Assembly (NCBI GenBank): GCA_902479135.1
Contig: CABSNU010000019.1
Coordinates: forward strand, 1 to 37,843
Source of the DNA: an uncultured Collinsella sp.
GTDB taxonomy: Bacteria > Actinomycetota > Coriobacteriia > Coriobacteriales > Coriobacteriaceae
Direction: 5' to 3'
DNA: 37,843 nucleotides
Position 1 is the first letter of the stretch; each line of letters starts with the position of its first letter. Made by a program: the position numbers and the translations under genes. The notes under the pieces are model-generated. The model was given only the letters and a program-made list of their open reading frames with translations, was not told where the DNA came from and ran no database searches. This document shows positions 28,312 to 36,639 of this stretch, piece by piece.

Positions 28312-29559
28312 CTACCGTTCGTTAATATAGGTACGATGCGGAAACTTTAGACCCGGGAACAGCTTGCTCGTCAGCTCGCAGAAATAACCGTCCGTCATAC
28401 TCGCGATATAATCCACCACGGCTTGATCCTTGTCGTCCTGCCAAGCGTAGGTGCGATCGTAGTAGGAAAGCTGCTGCTCAATGCGCGAAATATGGTGCTT
28501 AAAGATATACGAAGACTCGTCGCCTTCGTTTATATCCTGCAGGCAACGGTCGTAGAGTTTTTCGAATGCCTCGCGCAGCTCCGCCTCGGAATCGCCTTCG
28601 ATACCGCCCTTGCTATAGATCTTCTCGTAGTTCTCGTGCTTGGCTCGGCGAATTTCCTCAAACAGGTCCTCGCTCATCTCGATGCGCGGCTTACCATAGC
28701 TGTGCTCAACGATATCGATGGAGGCATGCGTGAGGATCCAACTGTTGTAGGCACCGCCCCGGCCATCATCAAAAGCGTCGGGCGAAAGCAGGCCCGCCGC
28801 AATGGCGTCTTGGCGATCGCGCCCAACGTAGGCAAGGATATCAGAGATGCGGACCACGCAGCCTTCGAGCGTCATGGGACGCAGATGCTCAATTGCGCTA
28901 TAGCCCGTGGCAATGCAATCCTCAACCGTCTGGTCAAACTGGTCAAAGGAGCCCATGTCCGAGAGCTCAAACACACGCTGCTCGTACTCGCCGTTATGGC
29001 ATAGCACGCCGTCGAGCGTCTGGAGCGACACGTTGCGGCCGTACAGCGCGTCGAGCACGCGGACCGACTGCACGTTATGGAAAAAATAGCGCCCCGTGCG
29101 CTCATGATAGATATCGTTGAGGAAGCGCTCGCCGGCATGGCCGAAAGGCGTGTGTCCCAAGTCGTGACCCAGGCCAATCGCCTCGATCAGATCGCAATTG
29201 AGCCCCAGGGCGCGACCGATATCGCGCGCAATGCGGGAGACAAGCTGTACGTGCAAACCGCGGCGTGAAAGATCATCATTGCTACGGAAGCTAAAGACCT
29301 GCGTTTTGCCTGCATAACGGGTGTACGCCGGAAGATGAAGTATCTTTTCGGTATCGCGCATAAACGCCGGACGCATAAGCGTGCCTTTGTCGGCGGCGCG
29401 ATCAATACGACGAATGACCTGATCGTCGTTGCAACGATACGGGTTGACATGCCCCGAAGCACGATCGGCGGAAATGCGCTCGACAAGTTCGGGCGACAAC
29501 GCCGAGGGAATACGGTCCATGCGCGCCTTAATGACAGCCGTTTCTTGATTAATTGCCAT
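28312..29559 (-). CDS. dgt: dGTP triphosphohydrolase-like HD-domain protein
   Basis: This 415-residue HD phosphohydrolase is of the dGTPase family, which splits dNTPs into nucleoside and triphosphate. It shows RPAFMRDTEKILHLPAYTRYAGKTQVF near residues 65-90, where the arginine-rich entry of the family is expected, then HVQLVSRIARDIGRALGL and the metal-binding LGHDLGHTPFGHAGERFL, and HNVQSVRVLD. The later helical part carries ISDILAYVGRDRQDA. ATG 29559 follows AAGGAG by 6-7 bases. It starts 31 bases after the stop of the prepilin peptidase gene. Nucleotide specificity cannot be told. Confidence 0.9.
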   Translation of the reverse strand: MAINQETAVIKARMDRIPSALSPELVERISADRASGHVNPYRCNDDQVIRRIDRAADKGTLMRPAFMRDTEKILHLPAYTRYAGKTQVFSFRSNDDLSRRGLHVQLVSRIARDIGRALGLNCDLIEAIGLGHDLGHTPFGHAGERFLNDIYHERTGRYFFHNVQSVRVLDALYGRNVSLQTLDGVLCHNGEYEQRVFELSDMGSFDQFDQTVEDCIATGYSAIEHLRPMTLEGCVVRISDILAYVGRDRQDAIAAGLLSPDAFDDGRGGAYNSWILTHASIDIVEHSYGKPRIEMSEDLFEEIRRAKHENYEKIYSKGGIEGDSEAELREAFEKLYDRCLQDINEGDESSYIFKHHISRIEQQLSYYDRTYAWQDDKDQAVVDYIASMTDGYFCELTSKLFPGLKFPHRTYINER

Positions 29560-29590
29560 GGCATGCTCCTTAAGAAGGATGCGCAATCGG

Positions 29591-30013
29591 TTACAAAGTG
29601 CAGCCCACGACCTCGATTATGGCAAAAATCGGCACCAAAAACGGGAGCAATGGCAGAGAGCGCGATTTCGTGATGAGGCAGGAGAGGGCAAGAACCAGGA
29701 GCGCAGCGGCAAATGCCACGATGCCACCCATAGGGTCGAGCGTGCAAAGCGCGAAAAGTGCCTTAGCATCTCCCATGCCGATGCCCGGGGTTTGGCGAAG
29801 ACGACGCCAGAAGGACTCAGTCAGCACGAGAGCAAGATACACGATGACGGCAAGACCTGCGTGGTCAAGCGCTGTGTTCAAACCGAGATCGAACCAAACA
29901 CCCGCTAACGCCGCCACCGCACACGCGCCGGCAAGCGAATTCGGGAACCGCCGATCACGAGCATCGATAACGGCGCCAGCAATAGCAAACAACCAAAACG
30001 GAATATAGACCAT
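29591..30013 (-). CDS. Stand-alone A24-family prepilin peptidase core (CpaA-like)
   Basis: This 140-residue, five-to-six-helix membrane protein has both aspartates of the aspartic prepilin peptidase: IDARDRRFPN near residue 17 and GMGDAKALFAL at about 77-87. It lacks the N-terminal methylase domain of PilD, so it resembles the short CpaA/TadV form. Such enzymes trim type IV or Flp pilin leaders. ATG 30013 follows GAGGAG by 6 bases. No pilin or secretion gene is in the window, so its substrate must be encoded elsewhere. Confidence 0.82.
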   Translation of the reverse strand: MVYIPFWLFAIAGAVIDARDRRFPNSLAGACAVAALAGVWFDLGLNTALDHAGLAVIVYLALVLTESFWRRLRQTPGIGMGDAKALFALCTLDPMGGIVAFAAALLVLALSCLITKSRSLPLLPFLVPIFAIIEVVGCTL

Positions 30014-30049
30014 CGAACGCCTCCTCGAGTTACATCGCAAAAACAAAAA

Positions 30050-30082
30050 CCACCACACAGGTGCCTGTCCCCTTTGTGGTGG
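30050..30082. terminator. Terminator module, copy 1 (after the glycosyltransferase)
   Basis: CCACCACA/TGTGGTGG form an 8-bp perfect stem. On the minus strand the loop reads AAGGGGACAGGCACCTG and a long T-rich tract (TTTTTGTTTTTG) follows, ideal for ending the glycosyltransferase transcript. The whole module is nearly identical to the one at 37732-37774. Confidence 0.85.
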
Positions 30083-30094
30083 TTTTGGTGGTGA

Positions 30095-31390
30095 TTATTT
30101 GGCGCCTTGCATGACCTCGTCGAGGGTGACGTTTACGGCATGCTGGGTAGGAACCCAGTCGACCTTCAGGAACAGCGCGGCCACCGTGATGGGGATATAG
30201 CTGAACATAAAGATCGGGAAGGTAAACAGGTTAGTCACCAGACGCCACTTTTGCGCGCAGTGAATGTGCTTGTACTCAAAGATAGTCGTGAGCAGCGCCA
30301 GGATAAAGAACGTCTGATACATCATGGCGAAGGTCATAATGAGCGAAGCGGCGCACGCCTGCATCTCGACTTCGGTAGCCAAGAAACCATGCGAAAGACC
30401 GCCCACGATCAGGAACGTCGCGTTGGCGAGCATGGAGATCAGGGACAGCAGCATGCCCGGAGCGATGGTCATAAACATGTCGTACGCGGCAAAGCGATGA
30501 TAGCGGAACGTCGATTTGACAAGATGCTTGCCATAGGTAAAAAAGACCTGGTAGAAGCCCTTGGTCCAGCGCATACGCTGCTTCCAGGATGCCTTGAACG
30601 TCACGGGTTGCTCGTCAAAGAACTCCGCAGGCGCATAACCGATGCGAATGCCGTGAATGGCGCAGAACGTGGTGAACTGAATATCCTCGGTCAGCGTATG
30701 GAACTGCCAACCGTGCATGCCCTCGATAACGCTGGCGGAGATGAGGTAGCCCGAACCAGAGACAGCGCAAGAAGTCTTGCAGATGTTGCGCGCGTTATTG
30801 AGAAAGCGCGCCTCGCGCAGGTACCAAGTAGCATTAGCTGCCGAGATCCACGAGCTGCCAAAATTCTTGGAGTTACGATAGCTCGTGACCACATGGAAGC
30901 CCTGGTCAAAGGCATCGTTCATCTTGGAGACGTAATCGCGGGAGATGACGTTATCGGCATCGAAGATAAAGTAGCCCTCAAACGTGTCGGGATACTCGTT
31001 GAGAATGCGATCGAAACCAAAGTCCATGACCCAGCTCTTGCCCTTTCGGGCCAGGTCATTGCGCTCGTAAACAATGGCACCGGCCTCGCGTGCGAGCTGC
31101 GCGGTGTTGTCGGTGCAGGCGTCGGCAACGACAAAGACCTCGATAAGCTCGGACGGATAGTCCTGGTCCTTGATGGAGCGTACGAGATTGGCAATTACGG
31201 CTTCCTCGTTATGCGCAGCAATGAAGAAGGCATAGCGGTGAAGTTTTTTGGCCTTGGGAGGCGCGACCTCGCCACGAAGAGCGCCAATGACAAAGAAGAC
31301 CACCTGGTACAGAAAGCAGACCGTGAGCAGCGTGACAACAATCTGATTGAAGATCACGATGGGTGTGTTGGTTTGTAAAAAGGCGAGCAT
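30095..31390 (-). CDS. Membrane-bound family 2 glycosyltransferase
   Basis: This 431-residue protein is of the processive GT2 type. An N-terminal membrane segment (about 12-38) is followed by a cytosolic GT-A domain with the Asp in VVADACTDNTAQLA, the DXD-like FIFDADN, the TEDIQF motif and the QRMRWTKGFYQVF (QxxRW) motif. Four or so membrane helices follow over about residues 305-415. This is the layout of hyaluronan, cellulose or poly-GlcNAc synthases and related enzymes. The product cannot be told, and no other polysaccharide gene lies beside it. ATG 31390 has GGGAG five bases upstream. Confidence 0.9.
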   Translation of the reverse strand: MLAFLQTNTPIVIFNQIVVTLLTVCFLYQVVFFVIGALRGEVAPPKAKKLHRYAFFIAAHNEEAVIANLVRSIKDQDYPSELIEVFVVADACTDNTAQLAREAGAIVYERNDLARKGKSWVMDFGFDRILNEYPDTFEGYFIFDADNVISRDYVSKMNDAFDQGFHVVTSYRNSKNFGSSWISAANATWYLREARFLNNARNICKTSCAVSGSGYLISASVIEGMHGWQFHTLTEDIQFTTFCAIHGIRIGYAPAEFFDEQPVTFKASWKQRMRWTKGFYQVFFTYGKHLVKSTFRYHRFAAYDMFMTIAPGMLLSLISMLANATFLIVGGLSHGFLATEVEMQACAASLIMTFAMMYQTFFILALLTTIFEYKHIHCAQKWRLVTNLFTFPIFMFSYIPITVAALFLKVDWVPTQHAVNVTLDEVMQGAK

Positions 31391-31472
31391 GCAGGCTCCC
31401 GAGAACGCGTTACGTAAACAACCGTATATCTTACCGCAGGCTTACCGAGTTCAAGAAACCACCTAATACTGG

Positions 31473-32486
31473 CTAGGCTTCGAGCAGACCGAGCTGCGGA
31501 ACGATTTCGTCGCCGGCAGCGGTGCGGCCAAGCGAGCGCGGGGCCAGGTCGTCAAGAACCGCGGCGAGATCCCACGGTAGCTCGTCGCGGCACTCAATGC
31601 GCTCCCCCGTCACGGGATGGTCGAATGCAACACGCCAGGAATGAAGGAATTGCCTGGTCAGACCCTGATCGGCGCGTGCATCGCACTTGCCGTAGAGCGG
31701 ATCGCCCACGCAGGCGTGGTTGATATGGCGCATATGCACGCGAATCTGATGTGTGCGGCCCGTAAACAGGTGGCACTCGACGAGCGTATAGCCGTCGTCA
31801 AAACGCGTGGAATCGAAGCGCTCGAGGACCTTAAAGGTCGTAATGGCCTGACGGGCAAAGGGGTCGTCCGAAACCGCCATCTTGACGCGGTCGCGCGTGG
31901 AACGGGCGATACCGGTATTGATGGTGCCCTCGTCCATGGCGATGTGCCCGTGGACGAGCGTGATATAGCGACGGTCGAGCGTGCGCGTGCGGATGAGATT
32001 TTGGAGCGCGCGCTGGGCGTCGTCGTCTTTTGCCGCGAGCATAAGGCCCGAGGTATCGCGATCCAGGCGATGCACGATGCCGGGACGGTCCTCACCCTGC
32101 ACGGTACCAAGATGGTCGATACCACAGTGGTAGACCAGAGCGTTCGCAAGGGTGCCGCTCTCGTGGCCGTGGGCGGGATGGCACACCAGGCCGCGCTGTT
32201 TGGAGAGCACGATGAGGTAGTCGTCCTCGTAGCGGATATCGAGGGGAATGGCCTCGGGAATCACTTCGGACGGATCGTGTGGCTCGGGCAAATCGACCGA
32301 GATGCGGTCGCCGGGACGCACGGCGTACTTTTTTGATAGGCAGGTCTCGCCGTTGACACATACGGCACCGCCCTCGATCAGATGCGCGCAGGCAGAGCGC
32401 GTAGGGCAGCCGTCATTGGCGCCCAGATAGGCATCGAGACGCTGGCCAGCGCAATCGTCGGCAACAAGGATATGGATGTCGGCCAT
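31473..32486 (-). CDS. rluD: RluA/RluD-family pseudouridine synthase
   Basis: This 337-residue enzyme isomerises uridine in 23S rRNA. The N-terminal S4-like domain (GQRLDAYLG ... CVNGETCLSKKYAVRPGD) is followed by the catalytic domain with the active-site Asp (D142) in HRLDRDTSGLMLAAK. RTHQIRVHMRHINHACVGDPLYG is the conserved closing block. The start ATG overlaps the lspA stop by one base (TAATG), the usual coupled lspA-rluD pair. Confidence 0.94.
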   Translation of the reverse strand: MADIHILVADDCAGQRLDAYLGANDGCPTRSACAHLIEGGAVCVNGETCLSKKYAVRPGDRISVDLPEPHDPSEVIPEAIPLDIRYEDDYLIVLSKQRGLVCHPAHGHESGTLANALVYHCGIDHLGTVQGEDRPGIVHRLDRDTSGLMLAAKDDDAQRALQNLIRTRTLDRRYITLVHGHIAMDEGTINTGIARSTRDRVKMAVSDDPFARQAITTFKVLERFDSTRFDDGYTLVECHLFTGRTHQIRVHMRHINHACVGDPLYGKCDARADQGLTRQFLHSWRVAFDHPVTGERIECRDELPWDLAAVLDDLAPRSLGRTAAGDEIVPQLGLLEA

Positions 32487-33067
32487 TAGCGCTCATTCCT
32501 TTCGCGAATCTTGCGGGCACGCTCCCCACGCTGCTTGGCTTTGCGCTTGGCGCGTGCCTCGTCACGGGCATTGAGCTCGGCAGTCGCATCAACTTCGCGG
32601 GCCGCAGGGCTCAAGAACATGTAGCCGATGAGGGCAAGCACGACGCCTACGGTGATGCCGATATCGGCCACGTTAAAGACGGGGAAGTCGATAAAGGTGG
32701 TGGCAATAAAATCGGTCACGAAGCCAAAGGCCAAACGATCGATAGCGTTGCCGATAGCACCGCCCGCAACCATCGCCATGCCCACAACCTCAAGATGGGC
32801 GAGCTGGGGTGCACGAACGAGGTACACGGCAATAGCGATAATGACCGCCAACGCCAGGACGGCAAACGCGATGCCATGTCCCTCGCCCATGCTAAAGGCA
32901 GCACCGATATTACGGACAAACAGAAAGTCGATCACACCGGGGATAACAGTCACATGCAGAGCATCGCCCACGGCACGAACCGCAAGCTTGGTCAGCTGGT
33001 CAACAAGCAGCACAACCAGCGCCACCCCACCAGCAACACCCAACCGCCAACGCAAAGGCGGCGTCAT
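32486..33067 (-). CDS. lspA: Lipoprotein signal peptidase with basic C-terminal tail
   Basis: This membrane aspartyl protease removes the signal peptide of prolipoproteins. It has four hydrophobic helices and both catalytic aspartates: D110 in GGAIGNAIDRLAFGFVTDF and D135 in FNVADIGI. RNIGAAFSM matches the conserved N-terminal block. Residues from about 155 to 193 form a highly charged tail ending in Arg/Lys repeats, which is longer than in the core family of about 160 residues. ATG 33067 is chosen. A TTG 18 bases earlier has a better ribosome-binding site (AGGGGA) and could be the true start. Confidence 0.93.
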   Translation of the reverse strand: MTPPLRWRLGVAGGVALVVLLVDQLTKLAVRAVGDALHVTVIPGVIDFLFVRNIGAAFSMGEGHGIAFAVLALAVIIAIAVYLVRAPQLAHLEVVGMAMVAGGAIGNAIDRLAFGFVTDFIATTFIDFPVFNVADIGITVGVVLALIGYMFLSPAAREVDATAELNARDEARAKRKAKQRGERARKIRERNER

Positions 33068-33136
33068 ATCCGCACCACGACCCAAAGAAATCCCCTACCC
33101 TCAAGAACAATCGAATTCCGTTTAACGCAGTAGATA

Positions 33137-33142
33137 ATCATA
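33137..33142 (-). promoter_or_regulatory. -10 box of an lspA-rluD promoter
   Basis: TATGAT on the minus strand, preceded by TG, lies 69 bases before the lspA start. A TTGTCG 19 bases upstream could be the -35 box. The spacing is wide, so this is tentative. Confidence 0.35.
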
Positions 33143-33247
33143 CATTGACGCAAGCAAGGAGCGACAAATCTCCCAAGAACGGAAACACCGCAGGTAGAGC
33201 ATAAATGAGCGAGCGGGTCGCATTTGAGACAAGGTGACGTGAAATGA

Positions 33248-33276
33248 AAGGGCGCTGACCTTTCGGTCGCGCCCTT
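33248..33276 (-). terminator. Terminator-like hairpin after ileS
   Basis: On the minus strand AAGGGCGCGACC and GGTCAGCGCCCTT pair over 12 bp with one bulged A and a GAAA tetraloop. A short T-rich tract (TTCATTTC) follows. It is probably the ileS terminator. Confidence 0.65.
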
Positions 33277-33325
33277 GAAATTGAACGTCAGATTGTCCAA
33301 ATGCGGCCCGCACAGCGTCGGCAGG

Positions 33326-33349
33326 TCCGCCGTTCGGTAGAACGGCGGA
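33326..33349 (-). other. Hairpin directly after the ileS stop codon
   Basis: TCCGCCGTTC and GAACGGCGGA form a 10-bp perfect stem with a 4-base loop, 2 bases past the stop codon. No T-run follows, so it may protect the transcript 3' end rather than terminate. Confidence 0.6.
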
Positions 33350-33351
33350 AC

Positions 33352-36153
33352 CTAAAGGGCGTCGGCGCAGCGCTTGCAAATATGCGCGTGGCCGTTGTAC
33401 TCGCCGACGGTGGTGCGGTAGTTCCAGCAACGGTCGCAGCACTCGCCCTCGGCAGCCTCGATGGCAACGGAGAGCTCCTCGCCCTGGGTCAGTTCAACAG
33501 CGGAGACGATGTAGAACTCGGCCAGGTCGACGGCCTTGTCGCCGGTCAGCAGCGCATACATCTCGGCGGGAACGACCGCCTTGACGCGGACCTGTTGGCT
33601 CTTAGTGAAGGTGGCGGCGGAGCGGGCATCCTCAAGGGCCTTGGTCACGGCGCTACGGAGCTCGAGTGAAGCCTCGAGCACGCCCTCAAACTCATTGGCC
33701 TCGTCGACCGTAATGGGCGACTTATACCAATCGAGCAGCGCGGCGTACTTCTGATGATCGACGCAGCCGGCGGGCGCATAGGCCATGGCCTCGTCGACCG
33801 TGTAGGACAGAATCGGCTGCAGGTCGCGCATGAGCATCGAGAAAAGCTCAGCCAGCACGGTCTGGGCGCTGCGGCGCTCGAGCGAGCCGGGCTTTTCGCA
33901 GTACAGACGGTCCTTCAGGGCGTCGAGGTACACGTTGGAGAGCTCGGTAACCACGAAGTCGTAGAGTGCACGGTAAGCGCGCGGGAACTCGTAGCTGGCA
34001 TAAGCATCGTCGACCTCGGCCTGGACCTGAGTCAGGCGGGCAACCATGAGCTTGTCGAGCGGCAGCAGGTCGGCAAAGGCGACGCCGTCGGTCTCGGGCT
34101 CAAACTGACCCTCGAGCTCGGAAAGTAGGAAGCGCAGCGTGTTGCGGAAGCGACGGTAGGCATCGGACGTACGGGCGAGAATCTCGTGGTCGATGGAGAC
34201 GTCGGAGCTGGTATCGACCGAGGCGACCCACAGGCGGATGATGTCAGCGCCCATCTCGTCGCAGACCTTGTTGGGGTCGATGACGTTACCGAGCGACTTG
34301 GACATCTTGCGGCCCTGGCCGTCGAGCGTAAAGCCCTGCGAGACGACAGCCTTGTACGGAGCGTGGCCGTTGGCACCCACCGAGGTGAGCAGCGAGCTCT
34401 GGAACCAACCACGATGCTGGTCGGAACCCTCAAGGTACACGTCCGCCGGGTACTCAAGCTCGGGGCGATACTCGCAGACGGCCTTCCAGGAAACGCCGGA
34501 GTCCCACCACACGTCAAGGATGTCCTTATCGGCCTTGAGGTGATGGCCACCGCACTTGGGGCAGACGCAGGCCTCGCCCAGGTAGCTCTCGGGAGCGTCG
34601 GTGAACCAAGCGTCGGAGCCCTTCTCGTGGAAGAGCTTGATGACGGCGTCGAGCGTGGCGTCGTTCATAACCTTCTCGCCGCAGTCGGCGCAGGTGTAGC
34701 TCGGGATAGGCACGCCCCAGTTGCGCTGACGGCTGATGCACCAGTCGGGACGCTGCTCGACCATGGCGCCGATGCGGTTTGCCGCGTGGGCCGGATACCA
34801 CTTGACGTTCTCGCGGACTTCCTTGCCAGCCTGCTCGCGCAGACCGGTCTTGTCCATCGAGACGAACCACTGGTCAGTAGCACGGAAGAGCACCGGATGC
34901 TTGCAGCGCCAGCAGTGCGGATAGCTGTGCGTAATCTTCTTCTCGAGGACCAGGGTGCCGCGCTCGCGCAGGAACTCGATGATATGCGGGTTGGCCTCAT
35001 CGGTGTCCATACCGCTGAAGGGGCCACCGGTACCAAACTCCTCGCCGGTGTAGAACTTGCCGTCGTCATCGACCGGCATGCAGATGTCGGTGATGCCCTC
35101 CTTGAGGCAGGCGAAGTAGTCGTCGACGCCGTGACCGGGCGAGTTGTGGACGATACCGGTACCGTCATCGACACCGACGTAATCGGCCAGCAGCGCCACG
35201 CCCTCAACGCCGTCAAAGATCGGCTGCTTGTAGTGGATGTGGTGGAAGGTCTCGGCGGGAACTACGTAGGGCTTGCCGTCGACCATGACCGGGGTGTACT
35301 CCCAGCCAAACTCCTCACAGCACTTGGGAGCCAGGTCCTCGAGCATGACCTCGGCACGACCCTCGTGCTCAACGGCGACATAGGCGGCGCCGGGCTTAAG
35401 GGAAACGGCTTGGTCGGAGGGAATGGTCCACGGGGTGGTCGTCCAGATGATGAAGTCGACCGGGCCGTCGAAGTTCTCGAGGCCGGCGGGCTTGGAGGTC
35501 ATCTCAAAGCGAACAAAGATGGAGGGACTCGTCTCATCGGAGTACTCGATCTCGGCCTCGGCGAGCGCCGTGTGGCAGTGCTTGCACCAGTGAACCGGCT
35601 TGTGGCCGCGATAGATCATGCCCTTATCGAACATGGCCTTGAAGACCTCGATGTCGGCGGCATCATGCTGGTGATAGAGCGTCAGGTAGGGGTTATCCCA
35701 GTCGCCGAGCACGCCCAGACGACGGAAACCGGCCTTCTGCAGCTCGATGTTCTCGACGGCGAACTCATTGCAGAGCTCGCGGATCTTAGCCGTGGAAGTC
35801 TGGTTGAACTTCTCGGTGCCGAGCTTCTCCTCGACCTTGTGCTCGATCGGCTGGCCGTGGCAGTCCCAACCGGGGACGTAGGGAACCTCATAGCCCTGCA
35901 TCATCCAGTAACGATTGATCATGTCCTTGGAGATCTTGTTCATGGCATGGCCGATGTGGATCGGGCCGTTGGCGTACGGAGGACCGTCGTGCAGCACGAA
36001 CTTCTTGTGACCCTCGTTCTTCCTCAGAACCTGCTCGTAGACTTTGTTGTCCTGCCAGTCCTTGAGTCGCTTGGGCTCGGACTTGGAAAGACCGGCACGC
36101 ATGGGAAATCCGGTTTTGGGCAGATTCATCGTCTGCTTGTACTCGTTTGCCAC
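33352..36153 (-). CDS. ileS: Isoleucyl-tRNA synthetase
   Basis: This 933-residue class I synthetase has the HIGH motif in GPPYANGPIHIGHAMNK (about residues 60-76), the CP1 editing domain with WTTTPWTIPSDQAVSL and the conserved GTGIVHNSPGHG, the KMSKSLGN loop, and a C-terminal zinc site with paired CxxC motifs (CCDRCWNYRT and HICKRC). The start is GTG at 36153, preceded by AAAGGGG; internal ATG 36129 would cut conserved residues close. It is controlled by the T-box leader upstream. In transcription order it precedes lspA and rluD but is separated from them by hairpins. Confidence 0.96.
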   Translation of the reverse strand: MANEYKQTMNLPKTGFPMRAGLSKSEPKRLKDWQDNKVYEQVLRKNEGHKKFVLHDGPPYANGPIHIGHAMNKISKDMINRYWMMQGYEVPYVPGWDCHGQPIEHKVEEKLGTEKFNQTSTAKIRELCNEFAVENIELQKAGFRRLGVLGDWDNPYLTLYHQHDAADIEVFKAMFDKGMIYRGHKPVHWCKHCHTALAEAEIEYSDETSPSIFVRFEMTSKPAGLENFDGPVDFIIWTTTPWTIPSDQAVSLKPGAAYVAVEHEGRAEVMLEDLAPKCCEEFGWEYTPVMVDGKPYVVPAETFHHIHYKQPIFDGVEGVALLADYVGVDDGTGIVHNSPGHGVDDYFACLKEGITDICMPVDDDGKFYTGEEFGTGGPFSGMDTDEANPHIIEFLRERGTLVLEKKITHSYPHCWRCKHPVLFRATDQWFVSMDKTGLREQAGKEVRENVKWYPAHAANRIGAMVEQRPDWCISRQRNWGVPIPSYTCADCGEKVMNDATLDAVIKLFHEKGSDAWFTDAPESYLGEACVCPKCGGHHLKADKDILDVWWDSGVSWKAVCEYRPELEYPADVYLEGSDQHRGWFQSSLLTSVGANGHAPYKAVVSQGFTLDGQGRKMSKSLGNVIDPNKVCDEMGADIIRLWVASVDTSSDVSIDHEILARTSDAYRRFRNTLRFLLSELEGQFEPETDGVAFADLLPLDKLMVARLTQVQAEVDDAYASYEFPRAYRALYDFVVTELSNVYLDALKDRLYCEKPGSLERRSAQTVLAELFSMLMRDLQPILSYTVDEAMAYAPAGCVDHQKYAALLDWYKSPITVDEANEFEGVLEASLELRSAVTKALEDARSAATFTKSQQVRVKAVVPAEMYALLTGDKAVDLAEFYIVSAVELTQGEELSVAIEAAEGECCDRCWNYRTTVGEYNGHAHICKRCADAL

Positions 36154-36196
36154 GGTACCCCTTTCATGTCGTGGGCGCGCACGCCCGTTGGGCACC

Positions 36197-36233
36197 AAAA
36201 AAGCGCCCGTCCCTACAAGCTGGGACGAAGCGC
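36197..36233 (-). terminator. Regulated terminator of the ileS T-box
   Basis: GCGCTTCGTCCC pairs with GGGACGGGCGC over 11 bp with one bulged U and an 8-base loop, followed by six T residues. It ends 44 bases before the ileS start codon. It is the terminator arm expected of a transcription-attenuating T-box. Confidence 0.8.
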
Positions 36234-36500
36234 CACAAAACGGGCTGTACGCCCGCAAAAGCTCTTCGCTTAACCACCCAGCTTAGATGCCCTCGCCCGC
36301 GTATTCGCGCGCTCGCATCCGTTACTCGGCTGGCCTGTATCGACGACCATCTCGGCGATGTCTACTAAGACGAACCTGCGCGGCACGTCCGTTGGGACCG
36401 CAGCTCCGGGGTGATTTTCATCGGTCGCATGCACGGGCTCTCAGCGCTCCCCGTTCTCTGTAGCACACGGACGGCCGACTACTCGTCCCCATCAACGCTT
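36197..36500 (-). ncRNA. Isoleucine T-box riboswitch in the ileS leader
   Basis: On the minus strand, stem I begins GATGGGGACGAGTAG, with the AGTA element, and continues through AGAGAACGGGG and GCTGAGAGCC distal motifs. It returns with GATGAAAATCACCCC, where GAA is followed by the specifier ATC (Ile; plus-strand 36413-36415) and A. GGGG and CCCC close the stem beside the specifier loop. The T-box core is AAGCTGGGTGGTTAAGCG (36269-36286), whose UGGU can pair with the ACCA end of uncharged tRNA-Ile. A terminator with six U follows. Uncharged tRNA-Ile should stabilise the antiterminator and let ileS be transcribed. Confidence 0.85.
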
Positions 36501-36525
36501 ATGCGCTGTATGGTAGCACGGTCAA
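36498..36525 (-). promoter_or_regulatory. Putative ileS promoter
   Basis: TTGACC (36520-36525) and CATAAG (36498-36503) on the minus strand are 16 bases apart and would start transcription just before stem I of the T-box. The -10 match is modest. Confidence 0.45.
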
Positions 36526-36639
36526 CGCCGGCGAAAAACCCTCAACATCGGTTTCATACTTTAGAAATTTCTCACGGTCGCAAGCACTCACTTGGAGCAA
36601 AATACCTGAAAGCACTTTATCGAAGGAAAGAAGGTACCT

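Noticed and set aside
33352..36258. A 968-codon ileS beginning 35 codons upstream
   Set aside because: The extra part would run through the T-box terminator region, has no ribosome-binding site, and is not like any synthetase N-terminus. The GTG at 36153 has a good site.
36391..36403. TTGGGACCGCAGC on the plus strand resembles the T-box core TGGNACCGCG, suggesting a T-box for the dehydrogenase gene
   Set aside because: No stem I, specifier or terminator accompanies it in that orientation. All T-box elements line up on the minus strand before ileS, and this stretch lies inside that structure.
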